From Nilaparvata lugens (taxonomy: Eukaryota; Arthropoda; Insecta; Hemiptera; Delphacidae): a DNA stretch of 64,000 nucleotides. Where the stretch lies: contig NC_052507.1 of the NCBI RefSeq assembly GCF_014356525.2, positions 45,326,022 to 45,390,021 of the forward strand, in the 5' to 3' direction. Shown here one piece after another: positions 25,801-37,800 of this stretch. Position numbers and translations under genes: made by a program. How positions within the stretch are numbered: position 1 is the first letter of the stretch; each line of letters begins with the position of its first letter. The notes below the pieces were generated by a model that did no database searches, had not been told where the DNA came from, and was given only the letters and a program-made list of their open reading frames with translations.

Positions 25801-28800
25801 ATACAACTTTGTAGCCGGCCTTTTGAAGCGACCATTGGCGCACCGCACCATAGCCACTCGAACGACACCGTCAGCACCGGGAAATACTTCCTCAATCACC
25901 CCCAGAGGCCATTTCAACGGTGCGACATTTGGTTGATCCACTAGGACGATTGTACCAACCGTGAGAGGGGTGGAATCCTTACACCATTTCACACGGGTTT
26001 GTAATTCATGTAAGTATTCTTTGCGCCAACGACTCCAGAAAGACTGAACCATTTGATTGACTAATTCAAACCGATCCAATCGATTCATTGGACGATCTTC
26101 CACATTTAACATAGGAAGGTACTTAAGAGGTGTCAAAGTGAGAAAATGAGCCGTGTGAGGGCGAGGGGTTCACTCGGATCCGCGCTCATTTGACATAACG
26201 GGCGTGAGTTAAGTACAGCCTCAATTTGAACTAAGACAGTGTTCAATTCTTCGTAAGTCAACAACTGGTTACCAATAACTCGAACAGGTGTGACTTTACT
26301 GATTTTATATTCGCCTCCCAAAGACCGCCGAAGTGAGGTGAACCTGGCGGGATGAAATTCCACTCAATGCTATGATCAGCAAGTTCATTCTGGAGCAGGT
26401 TTTGATATTCCTTGGAGTTCAGCATCCGTGACAATTTTATTAGCTCATCATAGGCGCCGACGAAGTTGGTACCATTATCGGAATACATGACCTTACAAGG
26501 ACCTCGTCGAGCAAGGAAACGGCGAAAAGCTGATAAGAACATTTGGGTCGATAAGTCCGAAACTAATTCAATGTGAACGGCTTTAGTTGCCATACAGACA
26601 AAAAGACAAATGTACGATTTAAATATGAAGGATTCCGACGCCTGGCCATGGTGATTCGAATGGGTCCACCATAATCAACTCCACATTGGACGAATGGTTT
26701 AGACGACAGAGTTCTACAGGCTGGCAGATTGCCCATTTTCGGCGGTGTAAGAGTGGGACGATAGTGAAAACACTTGTTACATTTTCGTACATGACTCCTT
26801 ATAAGACACGGGCTGATAAAATCCAATATTTTTGTCTCAAAATAGACGCCAATAAATGAGGTCCAGCGTGACAGTGCTTTTCATGAAAATAATCAATCAA
26901 AAGCGTGACCAATGGATCATTTTTCGGTAATATAATCGGATGACAGCTGTCATAATTCAACTCAGAATTTTGTAAACGTCCACCCACACGAATAATATCA
27001 TGATCAAGAAAGGGTGACAGTTGTTGAAGATGAGAAGTACATTCTTTCCCAGCTTTCAATTCCAGTAATTCTTTCGAAAAATGAATTTTTTGTACGACTT
27101 TACACAAATGTTTTTCTGCCAAATCGAAATCTAATTCATGAGGTTTAGGCAATAGACGAAGTACTTTCAATATTAACACCATGATACGCAATAGACGTTG
27201 GTAGTTGGAACAACGAGCAATTAAAAGATGAATCGAATTAATAGATAATTTTCCGACTGTACTACAGTGACAATTGAGTGAACCTTGACCTCAGGTAGAC
27301 ACTCTATAGGTTCCAGATCGACCTTGACGGGCCAATCACTCTCTTCTAACATTAGCCAAGAGGGGCCAGACCACCACAAATCATGATTAATTATTTCAGA
27401 AGGGGATAAACCTCTCGAAATGGGATCAGCTGGGTTTGAATTTCCTGCCACGTGTAACCAGTCGTTGATAGGACAGTCTTGAATTTTCGTAACTCGATTA
27501 GCGACGAAAGATTGCCATCTAGATGGACAGCCCCTGATCCAATGTAAGACAACAGTAGAATCCGATAATGCAACAACGCGAGTCACGTGACAACGAAGGC
27601 TCAAAACAGAGACAACAACCTGTATTAATTCAGCGAGCAAGAGCGCCGCGCATAATTCAAGCCTAGGTATGGATAAAGTCTTAGATGGCGCGACTTTTGA
27701 TTTAGCGCACAACAATGTGATAGTTGCAGGTTGCATATCCATTTGAGATTTTATGTAGATCACACCACCATAACCTAAAGTCGATGCATCACAGAAACCA
27801 ATGACAGTAATTTTCGAATCATTCATCACTCCTAAATGACGTGGTATGAAGAGATTGGACAATAAGGGAACTCCTTCTGACATGTCTCCCATTGAAGCGC
27901 AATAGAGGGAGGTACTGAATCGTCCCAATCAAGACCAGCATTCCATAATTGTTTAATTAAACATTTAAGAAACAAAGTTAGGGGTGACAAGAGTCCCAAA
28001 GGATCGAAAATGCGTGCTACTACCGATAAAATGTGACGTTTGGTAGGAACAGACTGATTAGGATTCACTGAAAAACAAAACGAATCACTACCAGGTTGCC
28101 ATTTCAAACCTAGGACAGCCAACAAATTTCCCATCTCGAAATCTTTAGACAAGGCCGATTTTTCATCTCCGAGAAATCATTCATCAATTCAGGTGAATTG
28201 GAACTCCATTTAGTAAGTTCGAATCCGCCTCTCTCGAACAATTCTTTAGCCTGACTACAAGACGATTTGCTTCACCTAAAGAAGACACACTTGTCACCAA
28301 ATCATCCATAAACATGTCACTCGGAATACGAGCTTTAGCATCAGGGAAATTTTCACCTTCTTCTTGAACAAGTTGATGGACAGTTCTGAGAGCTAGAAAC
28401 GGTGACTCACTCAGACCAAATACGACAGTTTTTAATTCAAAAATTTGTATGGGATCATTGGACGAAAATCTCCATAACAAACGCTGAAATTTGCGACACG
28501 ATTCATCGACAAGAATCTGTCTATACATCTGCTTTATATCAGCAGTTACAGCGATAGAAAATAACCGAAAATTGACTAACAGAACGAAAATATCCGTTTG
28601 CAACTTGGGGCCGATATGAAGTATATCATTCAATGATACTCCAGTAGTAGTTTTCGCGCCTGCGTCAAAGACAATACGCAAAGGCGTTGATTGACTCTGA
28701 GTTTTGATTACAGCATGATGAGGTATAAAATAACCACTTTTATCACTCTGATTTTTTATCAATTCCATGTGTCCTTGTTTGAGATAATCCAAGAGGACAT

Positions 28801-31800
28801 CGTGATACACTAAACGCATGTTTGGATCACGTGCCAGTCGTTTCTCCAAACTGATGAGTCGACGTTCTGACATAGCATAAGAATCACCAAGACAATCAGG
28901 GGATTTTGAAAACGATAATGAGACAACGAATCTACCCGAATTTTCACGACGAACGGACGATGCAAAATTCTTCTCGCATTCCAACTCATCAGCAGTGAGT
29001 TGTTTTCCTACATCTGGAACGCTTTCCACTTCCCAAAATTTTCGAACTAACTTATCCAACGGTGATGTTAGACAAGTCATCAAACACGTTGAATTTTCTG
29101 AAGATTGAGTTAAAATAGGGGCTCTACCCATCAAAATATAACCGAAAACACTTTCCAAGGCCATCAAATAATTCGAATCAATTTCCACACGACCATTTCG
29201 GAAAATATGGGGCACTAATTCAGCTCCTATAATAGCGTCAATTTCGCTGGGAATGTGATAACTTTCATCAGCAAGTCGAAGACCAAACAAATTTGATAAT
29301 TTAGAATTATCAATTTTACTAGTGGGAAGCTGTTCCATGATTTTTTCGACAACTAATGGTTCAATGGAAAATTTAACACTAGAATCGAGTCGAGATTGAA
29401 GCGTGACAAAAGTACGACCAAAAACTGATTGCGAATTTCCGCCAAAACCATTCACAATTAATTGGAAAGGAGAAATCGATAGTTGCAATTTACGACAAAG
29501 TTTACGAGTAATGAAATGACTTTGACTAGCTGAATCAACTAAAACTCTTATTTTGTGCAATCTACCTCTCTTATCAGGTACCTCGACTTGAGCAGTTGAT
29601 AGTAGAACACTATACGGTGCCGACTTCGAATCGATAGAACAACAGGTAATAGTATTATTTTCTACCTTTTTCGCATCCGAATTTGATGACGAATTTGAAG
29701 CATTTCCGAAATGTAAAAGCGAATTATGCTTCTGACTACATTCCTCGCAGTTGGAAGAAGTACAATCTTTACTACGATGGGCTGGCGAGAAACATTTCAA
29801 ACAGCAACCCTTCTCCTTAACAAAACGAAAACGGTCCCAAGGTGATAACTGACGAAAAAGACGACAATTGATCAATTTATGATTTGTCATCGAACATTTC
29901 AGACATTCTGATATTTTTACCGGTGATTTGGTCACTTGCGAATTCGATTGAACAACCAACACTTTGGATTTTGGTATTGGTTTCACTACTGGCTTGCATT
30001 GTTTAGACGATTCGTCATGCGGTAACGATTTAATCTGCCTTTCGATGAATGAAACAAAATCAGTATATGTGGGATCATCCTTAGTATGAACTGAAGCTTC
30101 AAATGCCTTTCGAGAAACAGGATCTAAAATTTTCAACGCTTGGAACAGAAATATTGCATCAGATACATCTTCACCTCGTAGGCGTTTTAAAGCAGTAATT
30201 GAACCACAGAACTGATCGACTATAGAAACTAAACCTGCACGAGACTCAGATTTTAGACAATTGAATTCGAAAATTTGTTTCAAGTACACATTTGAGAGTG
30301 AGCGGGGGTCATTGAACCGCTTAATTAATGCATCCCAAATAATTTCATAATTATTAGCAATAGGTGGTAGATGACGTGAAATATTAGCCGCTTCTCCAGA
30401 TAGTTTGGACACCAGATATTGGACCTTTTGTTGATTTGGAATCGATTTGTTGTCATGAATCATGCATTTAAACATTTCGTAGAATACCGCCCATTTTGAT
30501 TGATCTCCGTCGAACACAGGAATTTCAATTTTCGGTAAAATATTAGACGAATCCTTATTGGAAGATACAGGTTGAGCCGGGGTAGAAACACTAGGTACAA
30601 CCTGACTGCGTTTTTTCAATTCACTAGCAATTGCTTCCATATGTTCGAACATTTCCATATGTGAACTACTAAATTTGGGTACAAATTCCGGGTCTTTTTC
30701 CATTTCAAGCTCCTGTATTTCCATTTCAACAGCTTCATAATCCTGAACAGTTTTAAGAGTGGAACTATAGAGAATTAGAAATTGTTTAGCACTAGCTTCT
30801 TCTTTTAAAGCCTTTTTCGACAAATCGAAAGTACGTTGAATACGATAGAAATATTGCTCAAGTTTAGCTCGTTTGAGCTTTAACTTCTTTTCACTCATGA
30901 TTGGATATTGGAAAGGTCTTAATGATTTTCATTTACTAATTTTCGAATAAAATTACGAATGCAACAATGAACGATTTTCATTGATGATTCAAGCAAGCAA
31001 AATGATAATGTTAGTACAAATTGAACAGAGAAAGCTCAATAGACGAAGCAAGCTAAGCGATAACGTTATCAGCATTGCAAAGTAACGGTTCCGATCGGAC
31101 AATAGAGATAAGAGTGAACCAACTTGATCGGCTCAATTCATAATGTACAAACAGGTTTGAACCCTAGCATGCACAAACGATTTACAATAAAATTGGATAA
31201 GTGCTTGCCAAATATTTGAATAAAAAATAGCCAATAAAATCTGGCCTGGTGGACCAGTGTAAACTCTAAGGTTCAACTTTAAGAAATTTATATTGATTTT
31301 AAATTGGTAATCAATAATTTTGATGTAAAGTGGACTGTATTGAATAGAAAAGAAACAAGTGATATCTCTACAGAAACAAGTACATGCAATGAATATATAA
31401 AAGAACAACTCACCGAAAATCTGCAGAGTATCTAATGTAATATTTATATTATTGAGCTTACAACTCCCAGGTAAGGTATTCAGGTGTCCCCGAGGTAGGA
31501 GATGAATCAAGGATGGTGAAAAGGCAAGCTTAATTGTCATCTACTGTTGGTAAATTCGGCTTCCATCATATAACGTTGCACATATATTTCTGACGAGATA
31601 TTTACAATGTCTTTAAAGACTATAGATCGGTGAACTTTCCAATCGAAAAATAATAGTTTAAAACTTTCAACTAAAGGGAGTTTGGCAAACACTCTTCCAA
31701 ACGTAGGTTTATGGTGTACGATTTAACATTAACGAAAAAATAATAATTTGAAGAACAATTTTCTTCTGGGAATGATCGACGAATAATAATTATCAATTCC

Positions 31801-34800
31801 CGACTCGAGGCAAGCTATTACTAAGCGAGACTGAACTGAAAGAAAAAACCCACCGGCTAGTGAGCGCGACGCACTCAAGTGAAAGAAATACGAACTGAAC
31901 GAGGAGCGCGCGTCCAATTCAAAAACGAAAAATGAAAACTAGAGCTGGCTCCAACAGTATTGGTTTGCCTAACTAACAGACTACTTGGGAACACAATAAG
32001 TTTCGGTTGACGTGTGGGGTTCTTTGAACCTTTGGATCCTTGAATCCGTCCCTTCAAAAACAATAAACAATATCCTGAAAGTGACAGAATTATATTTACA
32101 ACAGTCTCCAATTTATTGAAGGGTTCCCATACATATAACTCACTCTGTATTAAGGCTTAGAGTTTGAGGTAATATAGTTAATTTAATGAAATCATACAGA
32201 ATGTGTTTATTCTTTCTTTTGAATTCAGTTTCAACTATTATACATAACATGTTCTAATGTTCAACAAAAAATAAAATAATGGGATACCTGTCTTTTGATA
32301 TTACCTATATTTTGAATTGATGTCAAACTTGTGCTCATACTCTCTCAAAAATAAATAGGCCTACATTAAATTACATTTTAATGTTATTTTAATTACATAA
32401 AAATTCATTCATTTACATAATATAGTAAGTATAAAATGTTATATTTTGAGTAAAGTATGAAAATGTTTTTTCAATCCTGAATATTCTTCTTCTTTCTCGA
32501 TCCCCTTCTCCATCATAGCGTAGGGTGGTTTGAAGATTGCTCGGCCCATTGTCTCCACTCCCCACGATCCTCAGCCAATCTTTTCATCTGCTGCCAGTTT
32601 TTACCCCTAGCAGCCCCCATTCTTTCGACATGGTTTTCAAACGTTATTCTTGGTTGTCCTCTTTGCCTCCCTCCAATAGGTTTCATTTCCCATATTTGTT
32701 TGGCCTTTCTCTCGTTTGTCATCCTTGTTACATGACCGAACCGTTTCAACTACCTTTCTTGCATTTTGCCAACCAGGGTTTCAATCTCCACTTCCTGCCT
32801 TATGACTTCATTCCTTATCCTGTCTCTTCTTGTTTTTCCCACAATCTTTCTAAGGAATTTTATTTCAGATACTCTGATTTTCTGGGCTTGCCTTTCAACA
32901 ACTGGCCAGCTTTCTGTGCCATAGAGGATAGTAGGTACATACACTGCTTGGTATATTCTCTTCTTCGCCGTTTTACTGACTTCTCTTTTACCCAATAGAG
33001 TATTATTTATTGAATAAAATATATTATTGGCTTTTTTTATTCTATTCAGAACTTCACTGTCAATCCTTCCATCTCTTCTTATTTTGACTCCCAAGTAATC
33101 ATATTCATCTACTTCTTTCATTTGTTTTCCTTCCAGAAAAAGTTCTATTTGCCAACATGCATTACTATTCATCTTTCCCAACATGCATTACTTTGCTTTT
33201 ATCAATATTAAGCTGCATTCCTTTCCATTTCAGAATCTCATGCCATTCCTCTACTGTCCTTTTTAGTTTATTCTTACTGTCAGTTAAGAGTATCACATCA
33301 TCTGCATACATGAGCGCTTGTATTGTTATCGGTCTCATTCTCCAATTTCCAACAACTGTTTTTGCAGTTCGAGCCTTACAAATTTCATTTATTTCATCCA
33401 TTAGAACCACAAATAGCAATGGGCTTATACTATCTCCTTGTTTAACCCCTTGTTCAATTGGAAATTCTTCTGACAGTCCACCATTCAGTCTTATGATGCC
33501 CTTTGGGTTGTGATAGACAGCTTTTATTGCTTTTCTCAGCTTTGATGGTACATTTTTTGCTTCTAGCGCTTTCCATATATCCTTTCTTGGCACTGAATCA
33601 AACGCTGCCTTTATATCCAAGAAGGCCACATACAAATTCCTTGACCTTTCTATATTCTTTTCCATCACAGTCCTGAGAGTGAAAATGTGGTCCTGTGTTT
33701 GGCGCCCAGGTCTGAAAGCTACTTGCTCATCCTCTAGAAGATTCTCTACCACTTTTCTGAGTCGGCTTTCTAGAATTCTAGTATACATCTTATAAACCAC
33801 TTAAGAGAGGCATATTGGGCGGTAATTCTCACATTCGCATTGATTACCCTTTTTGAATATTGGGATTATGAGATTGTATTCCCAGTCCTTTGGAATTATT
33901 CCTTCATCCCAGATCTTTCTGAATAGTAACCATATCCATTCGATCAACAAATTTCCTCCATTTCTGGGAATATTCCATCCAACCCTGAAGCTTTATTCAA
34001 TTCCATCTTCTTCACAGAGTTTATCACTTCTTCTTGAGTAATTTCTTGACATACCTCCAGATTTTCCTGATTTTCATCAATTCTTTGCTGCTCATCTTCT
34101 CCTGCTCCCTCCTCAATTTCTTTTCTGAATTTCTCCTCAACATATTATTTCCATACTTTTAATACCTCCTCCTGTTTACTAATTAGTACAGCATCCCTAT
34201 TTTTTATGTTTTTTACTGGTTTTACTCTTCTTCCTCTCAGTCCCTTAACAATGCTCCAGAACTGCTTGCGATTTTCAGTGTAAGTTGCTTGAATCTTTTC
34301 TCCAAATTCCTCCCACGATTGACACTTTGTTTCTCTCACGATCCTTTTGGCATTATTCCTTTTCTCTACATATATTCGTCTGTTTTCCTCTGACTGAATC
34401 TCCAAGTATCTTCGCCAAGCAAGTTTTTTCTCACGCACTGTTTTCATCACCAAGTCATTCCACCATCTAGTCCTCTTCAACTTGGTATTTATTGTTGTCT
34501 TACCACACGTTTCTTCTGTTGCTTTTAACATTGCTGTTTTCAAACATATCCATAGTTCTTCCACTCCCATTTCCTCATGTCTTCTTAGCTCTTCCAGATG
34601 TTCCCTTATTTTTCTCTATATATCTCTCTCTTCTCTACCTCCTTAAATACTTCTATTTTCAATCTTGAAAACTTTTTGTTTGCTTGTTTTATAAAAATCC
34701 GAAATCTTACATCCATAACCAGCAGCCTATGATCAGTACTCAATTCAGCTCCCCGAATAACTTTGACATCTAGTACTCTTCTTCTCATTCCAGGTCCATA

Positions 34801-37800
34801 TATGAAATAGTCAATGACACTTTCAGCATCTCTACCCTCTGCCAAGAATGTAATTTTATGGATATGTTTGTGATTATACCAGGAGTTTCCTACCAGCATA
34901 TTGTTTTCAGTACAGAACTCTATTAACCTCTTTCCATTTTCATTTAGAGTCTGTTCTCCCCCGTGAGGACCAATGGTATCATGTGATCGATTTTGGTTAC
35001 AACCTGTTCTTGCATTTAAATCACCAGCTATTATTTATTACCTCTCTGTTCTTATCGTTTGCTTTAGTTGTGACCCTTTGTAACTCACTGTAGAAGCACT
35101 CTTTGGTGAGTATATCAGCATCCTCAGTCGGAGCATCAGCAGAGACAATAGTTATCTTGATGTTCAGGTCCAAATCAGCTGTTATTATTCTGGAGCCAAC
35201 AGCTTCCCAGTCACTCAATCTGTCACTCACTTCCGGGGTCATTACCAAGCCTACTCCTTCCTTTGCTCTTTCCTTTTGATCAACTCCTGAATATAGCAGG
35301 ACATATCCATTCTCTAGCTCCTTCCTACCATTTCATTTTCGTTTAACCTCACTCAGTCCCATCACAGCAATCTTGTACTTCTTCATCTCTTCAACAAGTT
35401 CATTTTCTTTCCCAGTCAGTGTTTTAACATTCCAGCATCCAAATCTAAATTTTATCTTATCCAATTTGTTCCATTTAGTTCCTGTCCAATTTCCGAGGCT
35501 CTTCATGTTTCTTTGAATCCAAGTTAACCCGACGTGTGGGGGATTAGCCCAACGACATCTTCTTCCTTGTCTGACTCCTACCCTTCGACCTGTCCGGCTT
35601 GGGAGGCCCTGCTGGTAGTTACACTACCGCCGGCATAGCTCTTGGGGTCACAGGAGTACACAAGCCCCTCCACCACGACAAGGTGTTGTGCTCCCTAGGA
35701 GGGGCAATCCTGAATATATGAGCAATAAATTATCAATAATAATAAATAAGCAAAAATGTTGTATTTTCAACTTGTTTAAAAACTGAAATTATTGTGTAAG
35801 ATGATTGATATCAAATGAAAAAAAATTGTTATTTGTTTACTGGCACTGATAGATACTTGACTCAACTCTTGTACATTCAGTGGATCGATGAGGTTGAAGG
35901 GGTCTTCATTAACATGTAGGCTCCACACAAACTGTGCAATTTATTAACGATTATGGACGTTCTTAGGCTTGACTCACTTTAGTGAAACAGTCAGAACGAT
36001 CCCAGTAACTGCTTCAACGATTCTGATTGGTTGGCATAAGCATTCGTGGGTGAGATGGAAAGGTCAAGGAAGAATTTATAAAAGCAACTACTCTCTCCAG
36101 TATAGTGGTCCAGAGCAACGAACTGGGATGTTCAGAACAGGGTTCATTGTGGCTAAGAAGTTGAGAGGAGCCCTGATGGAATTTGAAGCATCAAATGAGA
36201 GAATGTGTCGAGTACGCCTTAAGGGGAAATTTAGAAATGTTTCTGTTCTTTCAGTCCATGCTCTCACGAACGAGAAAAATATTGCTGAAAAAGAAGTATT
36301 CTATGAACAATTGGAAGAAGTTTGTGCTAAAATATCTAATTATGATCAATTGATCATTATGGGAGATTTCAATGCCCAGATTGGAAAGGAAAATTACTTA
36401 CAGCAAGTGGCAGGAAACTGTACTCTGCATGAAAAAACAAATGAGAATGGGTTTCTTCTTGGTCAGTTCACCATCAGAAATGACATGCAAATTAAGAGCA
36501 TTCAATTCCCACATAAGAGTATTCATCTTGGAACTTGGAAATCACCAGATGCAACAACAATCAATCAGATTGATCACGTGATAGTTGCTGTAGGGGACCT
36601 AATTGTGACTCTGACCATTTCATTGTGAAGACAGTAGTGAGACAGAGACTGTCAATGGCGGGTAAACAAAAGGTTATGCCTATAAGATGAGATGTTACAT
36701 TTCCATTAATATACAAATAAACAATCTAATCAATAAAATGTACATAATATTCTGTTCTGAACAAAGCTCAGGCTAGAGCTACCAGAGGACTGTAATTTAC
36801 TATTTAAATTATCAAATACAAACAAGGGCCAAAATTTAATCTTCAATTTGAGCCAGGTTATTTGTACAGTTAAACTCTGCATTAATGAACAATAAAAAAG
36901 AGCAAAAAAACTTACCAAATTTATTCCAATCTTGACTACTTGCCCTTCGAAGCCTTTATTGGGTGTTTTGGTCAGGTTCAGGGTGGGACTAAATCTGGGA
37001 ATAGACAGGTTCTTGCTTACGGGCTGCCTTTTCGTTGATTCTGCGTTCAACTTGCAGGTTATGCACTGTGTTTTGAACAAAGCTCAAACTGGATTCTTTA
37101 TAAATTCAAATCCGATTCAAATTAATTCAATTCAATACTATTTATGCTGTTATATTCATAATTCACACACACAACACTCAAACAATTTACAAGAAATTTC
37201 TGATCGAGAATTACATGACAGACAAACACAAATTTGGTCTTGCAAAAAAATGGGCTGACGAAACAAGACAGAGAAGACTTACAAAAACATCCACAATGCC
37301 AAGCAGCAGGACGGTCTGCGCTGGCGCAAACACAAGCCTGCTATTGGCAGAACTACAGTCTGTAGCGGCATTCTGGCACTACAATTCGAGTTCTCTGGCC
37401 AGACCATACCCCCGCCTCTGAAAAACTATTTTTCAGCCAAGTTACAAAAACTGAAAAAACCAAGGAAGGAAAAATCCAGACATGCCAAAAAGAACAAAAC
37501 ACCAACACCAAAAAACAACACAAAAGAAAAAATGCAACAATCACAACAACTATTGAGTTGGGAGTGGATATAATTTTGTTACTGGTCTTTCATAAATACC
37601 AGTTTTTAGGCGAACACTCGCCACTCAAACCTTGCCGTCACTTCCCGGAAACACTTGTTCAATGACACCCAGTGGCCACTGCAATGGAGGTGTGTTTGGT
37701 TGGTCAACTACCACAACCGTTCCCACACCGATAGAAGTGGGTGATTTCAACCATTTTTTACGACTTTGAAGTTTGTGCAGGTACTCTCTTCTCCATCGGT

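Larger units (their letters stand above)
24953..31956 (-). mobile_element. BEL/Pao retrotransposon copy C, 7.0 kb with both LTRs and GTATT target duplication
   Basis: LTRs are 24953-25652 (3') and 31258-31956 (5'), with + strand ends TGTAAACTCTAAGG...GCTCCAACA. A polypurine tract with eight Gs borders the 3' LTR (25653-25663). A CCA-ended primer-binding site borders the 5' LTR (about 31239-31257, ending GGTGGACCAG). GTATT is duplicated exactly at 24948-24952 and 31957-31961. Internal order: gag, protease, RT, RNase H, integrase and a C-terminal domain. The two LTRs are almost identical (I found one substitution and one 1-base indel in 700 bp), yet pol is split over several frames. Confidence 0.95.
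24016..32213 (-). repeat. Right arm of the inverted duplication, split by BEL copy C
   Basis: Segments 24016-24952 and 31957-32213 together mirror 17933-19115. The split point carries the BEL target duplication GTATT on both sides. Lengths agree to within a few bases (936/937 and 254/257), so there is no other large change. Small differences between arms are seen, for example in the T/A run near 24685. Confidence 0.85.
32485..35704 (-). mobile_element. RTE-type LINE, ~3.2 kb, near full length, with 13-bp target duplication
   Basis: Flanked by exact copies of CAATCCTGAATAT (32472-32484 and 35705-35717). Read right to left it starts with a GC-rich 5' region containing CACCTTGTCGTGGTGGAGGG and GCTATGCCGGCGGTAG, a block I recall at the 5' ends of many animal RTE-like elements. 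It then encodes endonuclease, linker, RT and a C-terminal tail, and finishes in a short GAAGAAGA-rich end. One ORF split by stops and frameshifts. Confidence 0.88.

Noticed and set aside
32537..34470. + strand frames of 60-150 codons
   Set aside because: Shadows of the RTE-type LINE coding on the - strand.
35969..36628. 'Craniofacial development protein 2-like' host gene
   Set aside because: This label is commonly given to LINE endonucleases; GDFNAQIG and SDHF motifs, internal deletion and context mark a retroelement fragment.
36932..37421. Several + and - strand frames of 60-120 codons
   Set aside because: They fall in BEL LTR sequence and recur as variants in the other LTRs at 4600-5100 and 41500-42030; no protein-like conservation.
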